NCBI GenBank assembly: GCA_016937975.1
Contig: JAFGVN010000088.1
Span: 1 to 47,088 of the forward strand
Origin: Clostridia bacterium
GTDB lineage: Bacteria > Bacillota > Clostridia > Peptostreptococcales > Acidaminobacteraceae
Reading direction: 5' to 3'
Length of the DNA: 47,088 nucleotides
Shown: piece after piece, positions 25,064 through 33,925 of the stretch
Layout of the letters: the number at the start of each line of letters is the position of its first letter
Numbering within the stretch: position 1 is the stretch's first letter
Translations under genes and position numbers: made by a program
Notes under the pieces: generated by a model
Databases searched by the model: none
What the model was told of the DNA's origin: nothing
Seen by the model: only the letters and a program-made list of their open reading frames with translations

Positions 25064-25110
25064 TTTGTACAAAAGAAAAAAATAAGATAAAATTATTGTA
25101 TATTCTACAA
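25064..25110. promoter_or_regulatory. PucR-gene promoter with two TTGTA-type palindromes
   Basis: TTGTAC (25065-25070), a 17-base gap and TAAAAT (25088-25093) form the likely promoter of the PucR-family gene. The palindrome TTTGTACAAA (25064-25073) lies on its -35, and TTGTA-N5-TACAA (25096-25110) lies near the transcription start. Both share the TTGTA half-site and are candidate operators for divergent control. Confidence 0.6.
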
Positions 25111-25121
25111 AAGGAGCGGTT

Positions 25122-26273
25122 ATGTCCATCACTGTGAGAGAAGCAATGCAATTAAATCAATTTAAACATATTCATTTAGTAGCTGGAGAAAAGGGATTAG
25201 AAAGTTTAATTGAGAGAATCGGTATTTTAGATTATGAAATTGTAGAAGGTATTAAAGGAGCTTTCTTTAAAGGCGATTTTGTATTAACCACATTTACTGC
25301 AGCAAGAAACAATCTGGAGCTTTTAAAGTCATCCATTGAAGATTTAATTGACTGTGGTATATCTGCCTTGGCAATTAAAACAATCTATTATAAAGAACTA
25401 CCATTGTCAATTATCGAACTGGCAAACAAAAAAGGATTACCAATTTTTATGTTTGATGATCGATTATTTTTTGAATATATTATTGAAGATTTAGTAGATG
25501 CAATGCATGCCAGAAGTCATATGGATTTATTAAGTTCCAAAATTGAAATCTTGTTTAAAAGTGAGTTGAAAAGAAATTTAGTAGGTGAAATTGCAAAAGA
25601 AATAAATAGAAACTTTTTAAATCATCATGTAACCATTTTTATAAGAGAGAAACAATATAGAAATGATGAAAGTTTGATGAAACTATGCGAAAGATACCAA
25701 AGAAGTCGTTATCGATCCATTCACCAGAGTTTGATTAAGTATGTTGATGGGATGATATTAATTTTGAGCTATGATAATTTATCGATGCAAAGCGTAGAAC
25801 TAGATTTTAATTTTATCCTGCAACAACTCGGCATTAGCTTGGAACAATACTGGATAGGAATAAGTGAGACGAAAAGCAGTCTAAATGAACTCGATATGGC
25901 AATTAAGGAAAGTGTATACGCAACCTATGCATGTGAGCATTTAAAACAGGACAGGGCAGAATACAAGGCTATTGGCATTTATAAGATCTTATTGCCTTAT
26001 CAAAGGGACTTTTGGTTGAATCACTTTATTAAAACGACCTTAGATCCTATTTATCTATATGACCAAGGAAAATTAATGGAAACAGCAAGAGTATACATAG
26101 AGACCGGTGGAGATATCAAAAGAACATCTGAAATTTTATTTCAACATATTAATACCATAAGGTATAGAATTAATAAGATTCAAGCGTTAATGGATGAAAA
26201 GAATCAAGGCAGTTTTTATGAACAATTATCATTGGCGATCAAAGCAGAAAAAATAACAATGAAGAATCTGTAA
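25122..26273 (+). CDS. PucR-family transcriptional regulator
   Basis: The 383-residue protein begins with a PucR-type sensory domain (ITVREAMQLNQFKHIHLVAGEKGLE at 3-27) that continues to about residue 125. It ends with the characteristic PucR C-terminal HTH (DIKRTSEILFQHINTIRYRINKI, about 340-363). A GGDEF-like middle region links them. PucR regulators commonly control purine, GABA, proline or other nitrogen-compound catabolism and often sit divergent from their targets. Here the divergent target is the ornithine-cyclodeaminase, aminotransferase and dehydratase operon. The gene has a strong AAAAGGAGCGG ribosome site and its own promoter, which carries two related palindromes. The inducer is unknown. 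Confidence 0.93.
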   Translation: MSITVREAMQLNQFKHIHLVAGEKGLESLIERIGILDYEIVEGIKGAFFKGDFVLTTFTAARNNLELLKSSIEDLIDCGISALAIKTIYYKELPLSIIELANKKGLPIFMFDDRLFFEYIIEDLVDAMHARSHMDLLSSKIEILFKSELKRNLVGEIAKEINRNFLNHHVTIFIREKQYRNDESLMKLCERYQRSRYRSIHQSLIKYVDGMILILSYDNLSMQSVELDFNFILQQLGISLEQYWIGISETKSSLNELDMAIKESVYATYACEHLKQDRAEYKAIGIYKILLPYQRDFWLNHFIKTTLDPIYLYDQGKLMETARVYIETGGDIKRTSEILFQHINTIRYRINKIQALMDEKNQGSFYEQLSLAIKAEKITMKNL

Positions 26274-26345
26274 TCAACTCGGAGTGCTGAAAACATCTAA
26301 GGATGTGAATGAATGTAGTGATTTTTATAGAGAAAAGAGGAAAGA

Positions 26346-26975
26346 ATGAGAAAGATTAGCAATTGGTTGCTATCAGGTATTGCAGTGATCCTTCCAATAG
26401 GCGTTACAATTTATGCGCTGGTATGGGGCTTTAACTTATTAGATTCTGTATTAAGTAAATGGACCAATCAGATATTTGGTTATAGGATTCCTGGATTAGG
26501 CATTGTCATCATGCTTTTATTTATAATGGTCGTTGGTTTACTGACTTCCAATGTTATTGGGAAGCGTATACTTCAAGGTCTGCAAAAGAGAATTAGTAAA
26601 ATTCCTGTTATTAAAATGATCTATAATCCTGTAAATAAGATTGTTTCAGACTTTTCATCAAAGAACTCTGATAGTTTTCAAAAGGTAGTACTAGTGGATT
26701 TTCCAATGTACGATTCTAAAAGCATAGGTTTTGTAACGAATAGTCATCTCTCCATTAATGGGGTACCTAAAGTATCTGTTTTTGTACCAACAGTACCTAA
26801 TCCAACCAATGGACATATGATCATTATCGATGTAGATAAGGTTGAGATTTTGGATATTACCATTGCAGAAGGTGTGAATATGGTTATTACCATGGGTAGT
26901 GTATTAGACAAGGCCATTCATACAGAAACTTATACCATCAGGCAAATGGAAGATCCTAGTGTCAATTTAAAATAA
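26346..26975 (+). CDS. DUF502-family membrane protein
   Basis: The 209-residue protein has two hydrophobic segments, at about 8-30 and 47-67. A soluble domain follows with the DUF502 signatures IPVIKMIYNPVNKI, VVLVDFPMYDSKSIGFVT and VFVPTVPNPTNGHM. The family is widespread and its function is not known. The ATG lies behind AGAGGAAAGA. A clear terminator follows, and the PucR gene ends 72 bases upstream with no evident terminator, so read-through from it is possible. Confidence 0.9.
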   Translation: MRKISNWLLSGIAVILPIGVTIYALVWGFNLLDSVLSKWTNQIFGYRIPGLGIVIMLLFIMVVGLLTSNVIGKRILQGLQKRISKIPVIKMIYNPVNKIVSDFSSKNSDSFQKVVLVDFPMYDSKSIGFVTNSHLSINGVPKVSVFVPTVPNPTNGHMIIIDVDKVEILDITIAEGVNMVITMGSVLDKAIHTETYTIRQMEDPSVNLK

Positions 26976-26993
26976 GCTCAGCTTATTTTTTTT
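26970..26993 (+). terminator. Rho-independent terminator
   Basis: AAATAAGC (26970-26977), a TCA loop and GCTTATTT (26981-26988) are followed by a T tract after the DUF502 gene. Confidence 0.88.
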
Positions 26994-27072
26994 GCATTTT
27001 TGTAGCAAAGTTTCCATTAGGATTTGTTTATTTGACCGAAATAAAGGTATACATTAAATAGGGAAGGTGCAT

Positions 27073-29043
27073 ATGAACATTAGAAGAAAAATTGGCTTAT
27101 CGCTAGCACTTCTATCACTTTTTACAGGTATATTAATGGTATTGGTTACCAATGTTTTGTCGCGAAGTATTTTAAAGGATAGAAGTGAATCATTTTTAGC
27201 ATCTATTTTAACTGAAAATGCATATAATTTAAATTTGCAAATGAGGGCAGTAGAACAAGTTACTACTGCTTTACTTGATGATGTTCAATTAACCTATAAT
27301 TTCCAAAGTAATGACGATTATCGTGAAATATATTTAAGTAAAATCAAAACCGTAGTCAAAATTGCATCGGAACTCTCACCTTCAAAATCAGCATTTTTAA
27401 TGTTCTTTGATCATAAAGAGGATTTTGTTTGGTATGCAGATATTAATTACAATGGCGTTCCTGAAGAAAACTTTGTGAATGATCGTGTAGATCAATATGA
27501 AAAGCTCGATTTTTCTAAAGGTTCCATTTGGTATGTAGATGAGATTGAGAAAACAGTTTCTTATCTTTCACCTTTGTATAATGGTGATACGTTGGTTGCC
27601 ATCGTAGGAAATGATATGAACTTCAATATGATTGAATACCGTTTAAATCTTTCAAAGTATCTATCATCAGGATACTTATATTTAAAAGATGAAAATGGAA
27701 ATGTAATTTATCATCCCAAAAGTGATCTTAGTAGACCAGGGAAAATGACAACAGATGAAGATTTTGAAATTGTTGCTGATCAAGGTGCTGTTACTGGGAA
27801 TCATAGATTAGTTAACAATTGGATTGTTTCTTTGTCCATAGACAGTGATGAAATTTATGCAGGCCTGGATTTCTTAACATTAATGACCATCATCATCATT
27901 CTAGTTTCCTTAATAATCGTTTTAATCTATTCAGTAATGTTTTCCAATCGAATTGGGAAGCCTTATGTTTATTTGGCAGAACAAGTTGAGGATGTTGGAC
28001 ATGGTAATTATGACATTGAACTGGATAAAGATTATTTTCAACGTTCCGATGAAATTGGAATTTTAACAAGAGCTTTAGATGCCATGATTCAAAAACAAAA
28101 GGAAAGTTTTCAAGAGATTCAGCAATATAATGTAAATCTTGAGCAGAAGGTACAGGCCAGAACAGAAGAACTCATTGAAGCCAATGATGCTTTGGAAGCA
28201 TCCTTTGAAGAAGTTGAAGCTCAGAAGTCTGCCTTGATGGAATCCAATCATAAATTAGCAGCATCACTTGAAGAAGTAGAAAAAACGAGAAAACAATTGG
28301 TTGAATCAGAAAAGTTAGCATCTACACGATATCTAGCAATTGGTATCGCTCATAATTTGAATACGCCTGTAGGAAACATGCTATCGGTAACTTCTTATAT
28401 TGATAATCGTATTGCTGAGTTAGAAACAAAACTCAATAATAATCAGTTGAGTAAAGCTTTTTTAACGAGTTTCATCAGTAATTATAAAAATGCAAGTAAA
28501 AGTGTGACTGTAAGTTTGGAAACCAGTAAGGTTTTGATTGACCGTTTAATCGGTTTATCCATGATTAATGTTGGTAAAAATACAGTTCAAATTGAGATGG
28601 AAGATGTGATCAATAGACAATTTGAAATCGCAAAATTAAATCACCCTGAAATATCTAGTAATCTATCGTTAATGATTGAAAATAATATAGCCTTTAATGG
28701 AGATCTAGATGCTTTTAGTCAAATGATTTATGAACTTCTGGATAATGCCTTTATACATGGTTATCAAGAGAGCGAATTGTTGATGATTCAAATTGTAGTT
28801 TATGAAAGTAAAATAGAAAAAGATACAATTGTTATTGAATTTTCAGATAACGGGAAAGGTGTTACAAAAGATGTTCTCGATGAAATATTTACACCATTAT
28901 ATACCAGTCAGTTAAGTAGCAGACACGGTTTGGGATTAGCAACGGTTCTAAACCTCATAACACAACAGTTCAATGGTACTATAGAAGCACATGTCAATAA
29001 TGGATTAACATTTATTATTCAATTGAAAAATAAGGAGGTCTGA
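27073..29043 (+). CDS. Membrane sensor histidine kinase (Cache-HAMP-HATPase)
   Basis: The 656-residue kinase has two membrane segments (about 8-30 and 272-292) around an extracellular sensing region of about 240 residues that looks like a double Cache domain. A HAMP linker (about 295-345) and a long charged coiled coil rich in glutamate and glutamine (about 350-418) follow. The H-box is GIAHNLNTPVGN, with phospho-acceptor H427. N-box (LLDNAFIHG), G1 (SDNGKG) and G2 (HGLGLATV) motifs complete the ATPase domain. The ATG at 27073 is chosen over a GTG at 27067, because GGGAAGG precedes it. Its stop overlaps the start of the oligopeptide-binding lipoprotein gene. No response regulator is adjacent. 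Confidence 0.93.
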   Translation: MNIRRKIGLSLALLSLFTGILMVLVTNVLSRSILKDRSESFLASILTENAYNLNLQMRAVEQVTTALLDDVQLTYNFQSNDDYREIYLSKIKTVVKIASELSPSKSAFLMFFDHKEDFVWYADINYNGVPEENFVNDRVDQYEKLDFSKGSIWYVDEIEKTVSYLSPLYNGDTLVAIVGNDMNFNMIEYRLNLSKYLSSGYLYLKDENGNVIYHPKSDLSRPGKMTTDEDFEIVADQGAVTGNHRLVNNWIVSLSIDSDEIYAGLDFLTLMTIIIILVSLIIVLIYSVMFSNRIGKPYVYLAEQVEDVGHGNYDIELDKDYFQRSDEIGILTRALDAMIQKQKESFQEIQQYNVNLEQKVQARTEELIEANDALEASFEEVEAQKSALMESNHKLAASLEEVEKTRKQLVESEKLASTRYLAIGIAHNLNTPVGNMLSVTSYIDNRIAELETKLNNNQLSKAFLTSFISNYKNASKSVTVSLETSKVLIDRLIGLSMINVGKNTVQIEMEDVINRQFEIAKLNHPEISSNLSLMIENNIAFNGDLDAFSQMIYELLDNAFIHGYQESELLMIQIVVYESKIEKDTIVIEFSDNGKGVTKDVLDEIFTPLYTSQLSSRHGLGLATVLNLITQQFNGTIEAHVNNGLTFIIQLKNKEV

Positions 29044-30629
29044 TGAGAAAGCTATTCATTATTTGCTGCATAATGTTGTTCTTAGTTAGCTGCAGTCAGG
29101 AAAAAGAAAGGACTCCTTTATCACAAAACTTAAGATTTCTATTACCCAGTGAACCCAGTATATTAGATCCCAATCAAATATCAGAATCCTATGCATCTGT
29201 TATTGTAGCCAATACTTTTGAACCGTTGGTTATGATTGATAAAGAGAATAATTTAATGCCTGCAGCAGCAGAATCATGGGAAATACAAAATAATAATTCT
29301 GAGTATATTTTTCATCTGAGAAAGGATGCTAAATGGAGCAATGGAGATACCGTAACCGCTTCAGATTTTAAGAATTCCTTTATGAGAATCATGATTACAT
29401 CAGAAACGAATGGCTCATATTTAGCTGGTCTGATAAAAAATGGACAAGCCTATTATGAAAGTAATCTGGAAACTGGATTAGGCATAGAGGTATTAGATGA
29501 GTTTACCTTAAAAATTACGACTGAAAGCCCAACTCCTTTTTTCCTTGAAGTTCTAACCTTTTCAGGGTTTGTCCCTGTACATAATTTTGTTCAGGACAAT
29601 GTGGCAACTGATTGGGCAAAGAATCCTGACAAAGCGGTTTCGAACGGTCCCTTTAAATTGGTTTCATACGAAAAGGGGAAGTTTATCCGAGTAGAAAAAA
29701 ACCCTTACTATTGGGATGCTGAGGCAGTAAAGCTTGATTCAATTGATTTTATGTTCAGAAATGACAATTCAGATATGATGTCAATGTATACAAATAAAGT
29801 AATAGATGGCATATATGAAATTACACCTTTCGAATTAAAAATGATACCTGATAGTGAGGCTGTGACACATATGGATATGTTAGGCAGTACGGCATATATT
29901 GCCTTTAATCATGAAAGTGAATTGTTTAGGCATTTTCAAATGAGACAGGTAATAGCACTGGCTTTGGATCGTGATGTTATTGTTGAAGATGTTCTTAAAG
30001 GTGCTGGTATTGCAAGCAGTTACTTTGTCCCATTTAATTATAAAATAGAAGGTGTTAATTTTAGAGATTATACAGTTTTAAATACGGAGCAGAATCTAAA
30101 TAAGGCAAGGACATTGCTTCAAGAAATGAAAGAAGCAAATGTTGATACATCCAAGTCCGTGAACATTTATTACAAACTGAATGGTCCAGATGGAGAAACA
30201 GCACAATTCTTGTCTGAGCAACTGAATAGAGATTTAGGTTTAAATACCCAAGCAAAAGGTTTGGAGTGGGATGAATTGTATGATCTCACAATGAATGGTG
30301 CATATGATCTTCTACTCTTAGGTTGGGTTGCTGATTACCCTCATCCATTGTCTTTTCTAGGAACTTTTGGGAAAAACGGTGTTATCTCTAAAATGATCAG
30401 ATGGTATGACACCTCCTATGATTTGATGGCAGATGCATTTTTTAAAAATCTTCATTCCTCGAATAGTCTGGAGCATTTACGCTCCATGGAAGATATTATT
30501 CTAAATGGCTATCATATTGTGCCTTTGTATTATCGAAAAGGTTTATCCTTAATCGATTGGCATCTTAAGGATTGGTATAGAAATTCATCTTCTGTTTATA
30601 TATTTAAAGAAGCTTACTTTGATCAATAG
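29043..30629 (+). CDS. Oligopeptide-binding (SBP family 5) lipoprotein
   Basis: The 528-residue extracellular lipoprotein carries a signal peptide with lipobox LVSC (C17). The body has family-5 solute-binding features (LRFLLPSEPSILDPNQI, AESWEIQNNNSEYIFHLRKDAKWSNGD, and a VSNGPFKL pocket strand), as in OppA/DppA. AAGGAGG near 29032 precedes the start, which overlaps the kinase stop by one base (TGATG). No Opp permease or ATPase genes are in the neighbourhood. Coupling to a Cache-type kinase suggests a ligand-presenting role in sensing. It could also feed a distant Opp transporter. Substrate unknown. Confidence 0.92.
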   Translation: MRKLFIICCIMLFLVSCSQEKERTPLSQNLRFLLPSEPSILDPNQISESYASVIVANTFEPLVMIDKENNLMPAAAESWEIQNNNSEYIFHLRKDAKWSNGDTVTASDFKNSFMRIMITSETNGSYLAGLIKNGQAYYESNLETGLGIEVLDEFTLKITTESPTPFFLEVLTFSGFVPVHNFVQDNVATDWAKNPDKAVSNGPFKLVSYEKGKFIRVEKNPYYWDAEAVKLDSIDFMFRNDNSDMMSMYTNKVIDGIYEITPFELKMIPDSEAVTHMDMLGSTAYIAFNHESELFRHFQMRQVIALALDRDVIVEDVLKGAGIASSYFVPFNYKIEGVNFRDYTVLNTEQNLNKARTLLQEMKEANVDTSKSVNIYYKLNGPDGETAQFLSEQLNRDLGLNTQAKGLEWDELYDLTMNGAYDLLLLGWVADYPHPLSFLGTFGKNGVISKMIRWYDTSYDLMADAFFKNLHSSNSLEHLRSMEDIILNGYHIVPLYYRKGLSLIDWHLKDWYRNSSSVYIFKEAYFDQ

Positions 30630-30824
30630 TTTGAAATGAAAATTTAATATTTTTCTCTTAATGGTTTTTGTATTTTAATTGCATACAAATGTAATGTTTA
30701 GCACTACAAATTGGTTAAAACTCCTAGCAATGCTTATATATGGGCTGAAATTTGTATTTAAATTATGATTAATTTCATGAATAAGTTGATATAATTAAAG
30801 TAGGATAGGAGGAGGGATGTGTAA

Positions 30825-31010
30825 ATGGCTGAATTCAATCAAGCATTGGATATTCTGTGGTCGATGCCTGTTGAAGACAGAAATGTAGCTTACTTGCATT
30901 ATTGTGAGAGTATGCCAGTAAGTGAAATTGCAAAAACCTTGCAAATGAATTCGGAACAGGTATCCAAAAGGCTGTCCTCTGCACGAAGGATGATGAGTTG
31001 TTATCTTTAG
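30825..31010 (+). CDS. Stand-alone sigma-70 region-4-like protein
   Basis: The 61-residue protein is essentially a lone sigma region 4 helix-turn-helix: PVEDRNVAYLHYCESMPVSEIAKTL, then SEQVSKRLSSARRMM, as at the end of ECF sigma factors. There is no region 2 in any frame upstream in the 195-base gap before it. A strong ribosome site (GGAGGAGGG) and a good terminator frame it, so it looks like a complete small gene and not decay. Possible roles include a DNA-binding helper of a split sigma factor or an anti-sigma-like competitor. A remnant of an ECF sigma gene is the alternative. Confidence 0.72.
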   Translation: MAEFNQALDILWSMPVEDRNVAYLHYCESMPVSEIAKTLQMNSEQVSKRLSSARRMMSCYL

Positions 31011-31021
31011 TACCAGTCCTA

Positions 31022-31055
31022 TGGCGTCACAAAGTGACGCCATTATTTTTTTTAT
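31022..31055 (+). terminator. Rho-independent terminator
   Basis: TGGCGTCAC (31022-31030), an AAA loop and GTGACGCCA (31034-31042) form a perfect 9-bp stem followed by TTATTTTTTTT. Confidence 0.95.
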
Positions 31056-31112
31056 TTTCATTGCATTCATAGAATTTGTCGATATAATAGAAGTGATGTA
31101 AAAGGAGAAGCT

Positions 31113-32507
31113 ATGGTATTTTCAAGTTTATTTTTTCTGTTTGCTTTTTTGCCCTTAAATTTAATATTGTATTATTCAGTAAAAAAGTTAACTTTAAAGA
31201 ATTTTATTTTAATAGGTTTTTCCCTGTTTTTTTATGCTTGGGGAGAACCAGTTTGGATTACATTACTAATTTTTAGTGCAACAATCGACTTTTTTCATGG
31301 TAAGATCATTGAGAAAAATCGACATAATTATAAAGCAAAGCTTGCTTTGATATCCAGTATTGTTGTTAATTTGTCTTTATTAGGACTTTTCAAATATTCA
31401 GGTTTTTTTGCAAGCAATTTGAATTGGATTTTTCAAACAAATTTGCCCTACTATGAGTTTGGTTTGCCAATCGGGATTTCTTTTTATACTTTTCAAACCC
31501 TCTCATATACTTTTGATGTTTATAAAGGGGAGATACCTGCTCAGAAGCATTATCATAGGTTTTTATTGTTCGTATCTCTATTTCATCAATTGGTTGCAGG
31601 ACCCATTGTACGTTATCAAGATATTGCAAAGGAAATTGATTATAGAGAAGTCAATGTTGATAAATTCAGTTATGGTATCAACAGATTTGTATCAGGTTTA
31701 GGGAAAAAAGTGTTAATTGCCAATACTGCAGGTGATTTAAGCAGAACCTTTTTGGAAAGTGCTACTGGTCAAATTTCAGTTTTGGGAGCATGGTTAGGCA
31801 TAGGCTTATTTGCGATTCAAATCTATTTTGATTTTTCAGGTTATTCAGATATGGCCATTGGATTGGGACGTATGTTTGGATTTACCTATAAGGAAAATTT
31901 CAACTATCCTTATATATCAAGATCTGCAACTGAATTTTGGAGAAGATGGCATATCTCCCTAGGTAGTTTTTTTAGAGATTATGTTTATATTCCCTTAGGT
32001 GGGAATAAGAAAAAGCCTCTTAGAAACTTATTGGTCGTATGGTTTTTAACGGGCATGTGGCATGGTGCTCATTGGAATTTCATTATTTGGGGCATGTTCT
32101 ATGGATGTCTAATTATATTAGAGAAAGGTTTCCTCTTAAAGATTTTTGAGAAAATACCTAGATTTATTAGCCATGGGTATTTGTTGGTTGCAGCACTTGT
32201 CGGTTGGGTGTTCTTTTATTATACTGACCTAAACCAGGGGTTGGATTATTTAAAAATCATGTTTGGCATAGGCAGTCATCCTCTTTACGACTTAAACGTG
32301 AAATTGGTTTTTGTGAATAACTTATTGTTTATCAGTGCTGCTATTCTACTCAGCACACCTTGGCCAAAACGATTGTTGGATAAGTTTGCAAATCATGAAT
32401 CACCCTTACAACTAAGCCAAGTGGCTTTTAATGCCATCGTTTTAATAGTATCTGTGACTTATTTGGTTGGTGCAACTTATAACCCGTTTTTATATTTTAG
32501 ATTTTAG
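31113..32507 (+). CDS. MBOAT-family O-acyltransferase (AlgI/PatA-like)
   Basis: The 464-residue polytopic membrane protein moves acetyl groups across the membrane to an external polymer. MBOAT signatures are present: YFDFSGYSDMAIGLGRMFG, FNYPYISRSATEFWRRWHISLGSFFRDYVYIPLGG, and the catalytic histidine in LTGMWHGAHWNFIIWG. The length fits AlgI-type enzymes. It starts behind AAAGGAGAAG and is followed 7 bases later by a DHHW protein, the usual partner that completes transfer. In Bacillus, comparable PatA/PatB pairs acetylate the secondary cell-wall polymer that SLH proteins bind. The SLH-rich surroundings here agree with that. The acceptor is inferred. Confidence 0.93.
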   Translation: MVFSSLFFLFAFLPLNLILYYSVKKLTLKNFILIGFSLFFYAWGEPVWITLLIFSATIDFFHGKIIEKNRHNYKAKLALISSIVVNLSLLGLFKYSGFFASNLNWIFQTNLPYYEFGLPIGISFYTFQTLSYTFDVYKGEIPAQKHYHRFLLFVSLFHQLVAGPIVRYQDIAKEIDYREVNVDKFSYGINRFVSGLGKKVLIANTAGDLSRTFLESATGQISVLGAWLGIGLFAIQIYFDFSGYSDMAIGLGRMFGFTYKENFNYPYISRSATEFWRRWHISLGSFFRDYVYIPLGGNKKKPLRNLLVVWFLTGMWHGAHWNFIIWGMFYGCLIILEKGFLLKIFEKIPRFISHGYLLVAALVGWVFFYYTDLNQGLDYLKIMFGIGSHPLYDLNVKLVFVNNLLFISAAILLSTPWPKRLLDKFANHESPLQLSQVAFNAIVLIVSVTYLVGATYNPFLYFRF

Positions 32508-32514
32508 GTGAGAT

Positions 32515-33768
32515 ATGAAAAAGTTAAATATAGTGGTTTTTCTATGCATACTTTTGGTATTTGGCATTTTAAACGTATTTGGTGAAAAAAGTCAAATCAT
32601 TTCAGTCTATGAAAACCGCACCTTAAGTGAAAAACCTGTTAAGGATTTTAATTTAATCTTTTCTGGGGACTATGCAATGCAATATGATGCCTATTATTCA
32701 GATCATTTTATTTTCAGAAACTACTTTATTGCACTTTCTAAAAATTTAGATGTTCTGAAAGGTTTTGATGTGGCAGATGATGTTGCCTTGATTACAACTG
32801 AAGGTATTAATGTAGGACAAAAAATTCAAGAAGTACCCAAACAGGATACGGGATCCAGTGAGGATAATAGTCAAACCTCTGACAGTAATAATTTTCAAAA
32901 TACGGAATTTGGTCAATTGTTGATTTTAGATGGTATAGCTTACGAGTTAAATCGTCAAAACGACGAGGGTGCAAAGGCGTATGCCGATGCACTTAATGTA
33001 TTCAGTGAAAAAACAGATGCAAAGGTTTATTCTATACTGGTACCAACACAAATAGAATTCTTAAATGAAGACAAATATCGAGAAATGTCATATTCTCAGT
33101 TCTTGTCCATTGAAAGTGTCAATCAAGGACTGCATGAAAATGTGACACCTATCGATGTCTATGAAATCTTAAAAGAGCATTCTGATGAGTACATTTACAT
33201 GCGTACAGATCATCATTGGACAGCCTTTGGTGCATATTATGCCTATTCGGCATTCGCTAAAGCCATGGGGTTTGAAGCCCATGATCTCTCAGAGTATTCG
33301 GTAACAGAATATGAAGGCTATCTGGGTTCGTTATATCGCGTATCACAATCAGAAAAGCTTACAAAAAAACCGGATACATTGTATGTGTTTGAACCCCTTG
33401 AAGAAGTCTCTTATCATAAATATTTTGGGGGTTGGAATGATGCATCACTCATAAGTTTAGAACATTTGAGTGAACCGACAAACCAATATGGAGTTTATCT
33501 AGGTGGTGATACAGCCTTATCTTGGATTCAAGGTTCTGGTGAGGTTGACAGAAATATTTTAATGATAAAGGACTCCTATGCCAATGCATTCTTGCCATTT
33601 TTAAGTGATCATTATAAAAATATTTATATCATTGATCCAAGAATGTATGAGGATAATGTTCTGGAATTTATTAAAGACCATGAAATTGATGATGTAATTT
33701 TTTTCAATTATGCATTAATTAACCGTTACAATGGCTATAGTGATTTGTTGCTTAAAATGATGGAATGA
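32515..33768 (+). CDS. DHHW-family (AlgX/AlgJ-like) acetyltransferase partner
   Basis: The 417-residue extracytoplasmic protein has an N-terminal signal anchor (about 4-23) and the YENRTLSEKP opening typical of DHHW proteins. The naming motif TDHHWTAFGAYYAY is near 237. The later IKDSYANAFLPFL carries the serine of an SGNH-like catalytic set. A Ser/Thr/Asp-rich linker (about 105-125) follows the first domain. It is co-transcribed with the MBOAT gene and followed by a terminator. It should accept acetyl groups exported by the MBOAT protein and place them on a surface glycan. Confidence 0.9.
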   Translation: MKKLNIVVFLCILLVFGILNVFGEKSQIISVYENRTLSEKPVKDFNLIFSGDYAMQYDAYYSDHFIFRNYFIALSKNLDVLKGFDVADDVALITTEGINVGQKIQEVPKQDTGSSEDNSQTSDSNNFQNTEFGQLLILDGIAYELNRQNDEGAKAYADALNVFSEKTDAKVYSILVPTQIEFLNEDKYREMSYSQFLSIESVNQGLHENVTPIDVYEILKEHSDEYIYMRTDHHWTAFGAYYAYSAFAKAMGFEAHDLSEYSVTEYEGYLGSLYRVSQSEKLTKKPDTLYVFEPLEEVSYHKYFGGWNDASLISLEHLSEPTNQYGVYLGGDTALSWIQGSGEVDRNILMIKDSYANAFLPFLSDHYKNIYIIDPRMYEDNVLEFIKDHEIDDVIFFNYALINRYNGYSDLLLKMME

Positions 33769-33775
33769 AAATTGG

Positions 33776-33806
33776 GAACACTTTCTTTGAGAAGTGTTCT
33801 TTTTTG
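33776..33806 (+). terminator. Rho-independent terminator
   Basis: GAACACTT (33776-33783) pairs with AAGTGTTC (33792-33799), followed by a six-T run, after the DHHW gene. Confidence 0.9.
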
Positions 33807-33843
33807 TATTTCTGTCATGTAAAAGATAAATATTCACACCGAT

Positions 33844-33896
33844 ATGTAAATTTACATTAATGATTTTGTAACATTGATACGATATACTATAGTATA
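33844..33896 (+). promoter_or_regulatory. Promoter region of the second SLH operon with two palindromes
   Basis: The perfect palindromes ATGTAAATTTACAT (33844-33857) and TATACTATAGTATA (33883-33896) flank TTGTAA (33866-33871). The latter lies 16 bases from TATAGT (33888-33893), a plausible -10 inside the second palindrome. The second palindrome resembles TATAC-AAA-GTATA at the peptide/regulator promoter. Confidence 0.5.
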
Positions 33897-33925
33897 GAAA
33901 GGTATAACCAGAAAGGACGATTTTC

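Noticed and set aside
30630-30824. Search for a sigma region 2 upstream of the lone region-4 gene
   Set aside because: Only very short frames with early stops were found, so no truncated or frameshifted full sigma gene can be supported.
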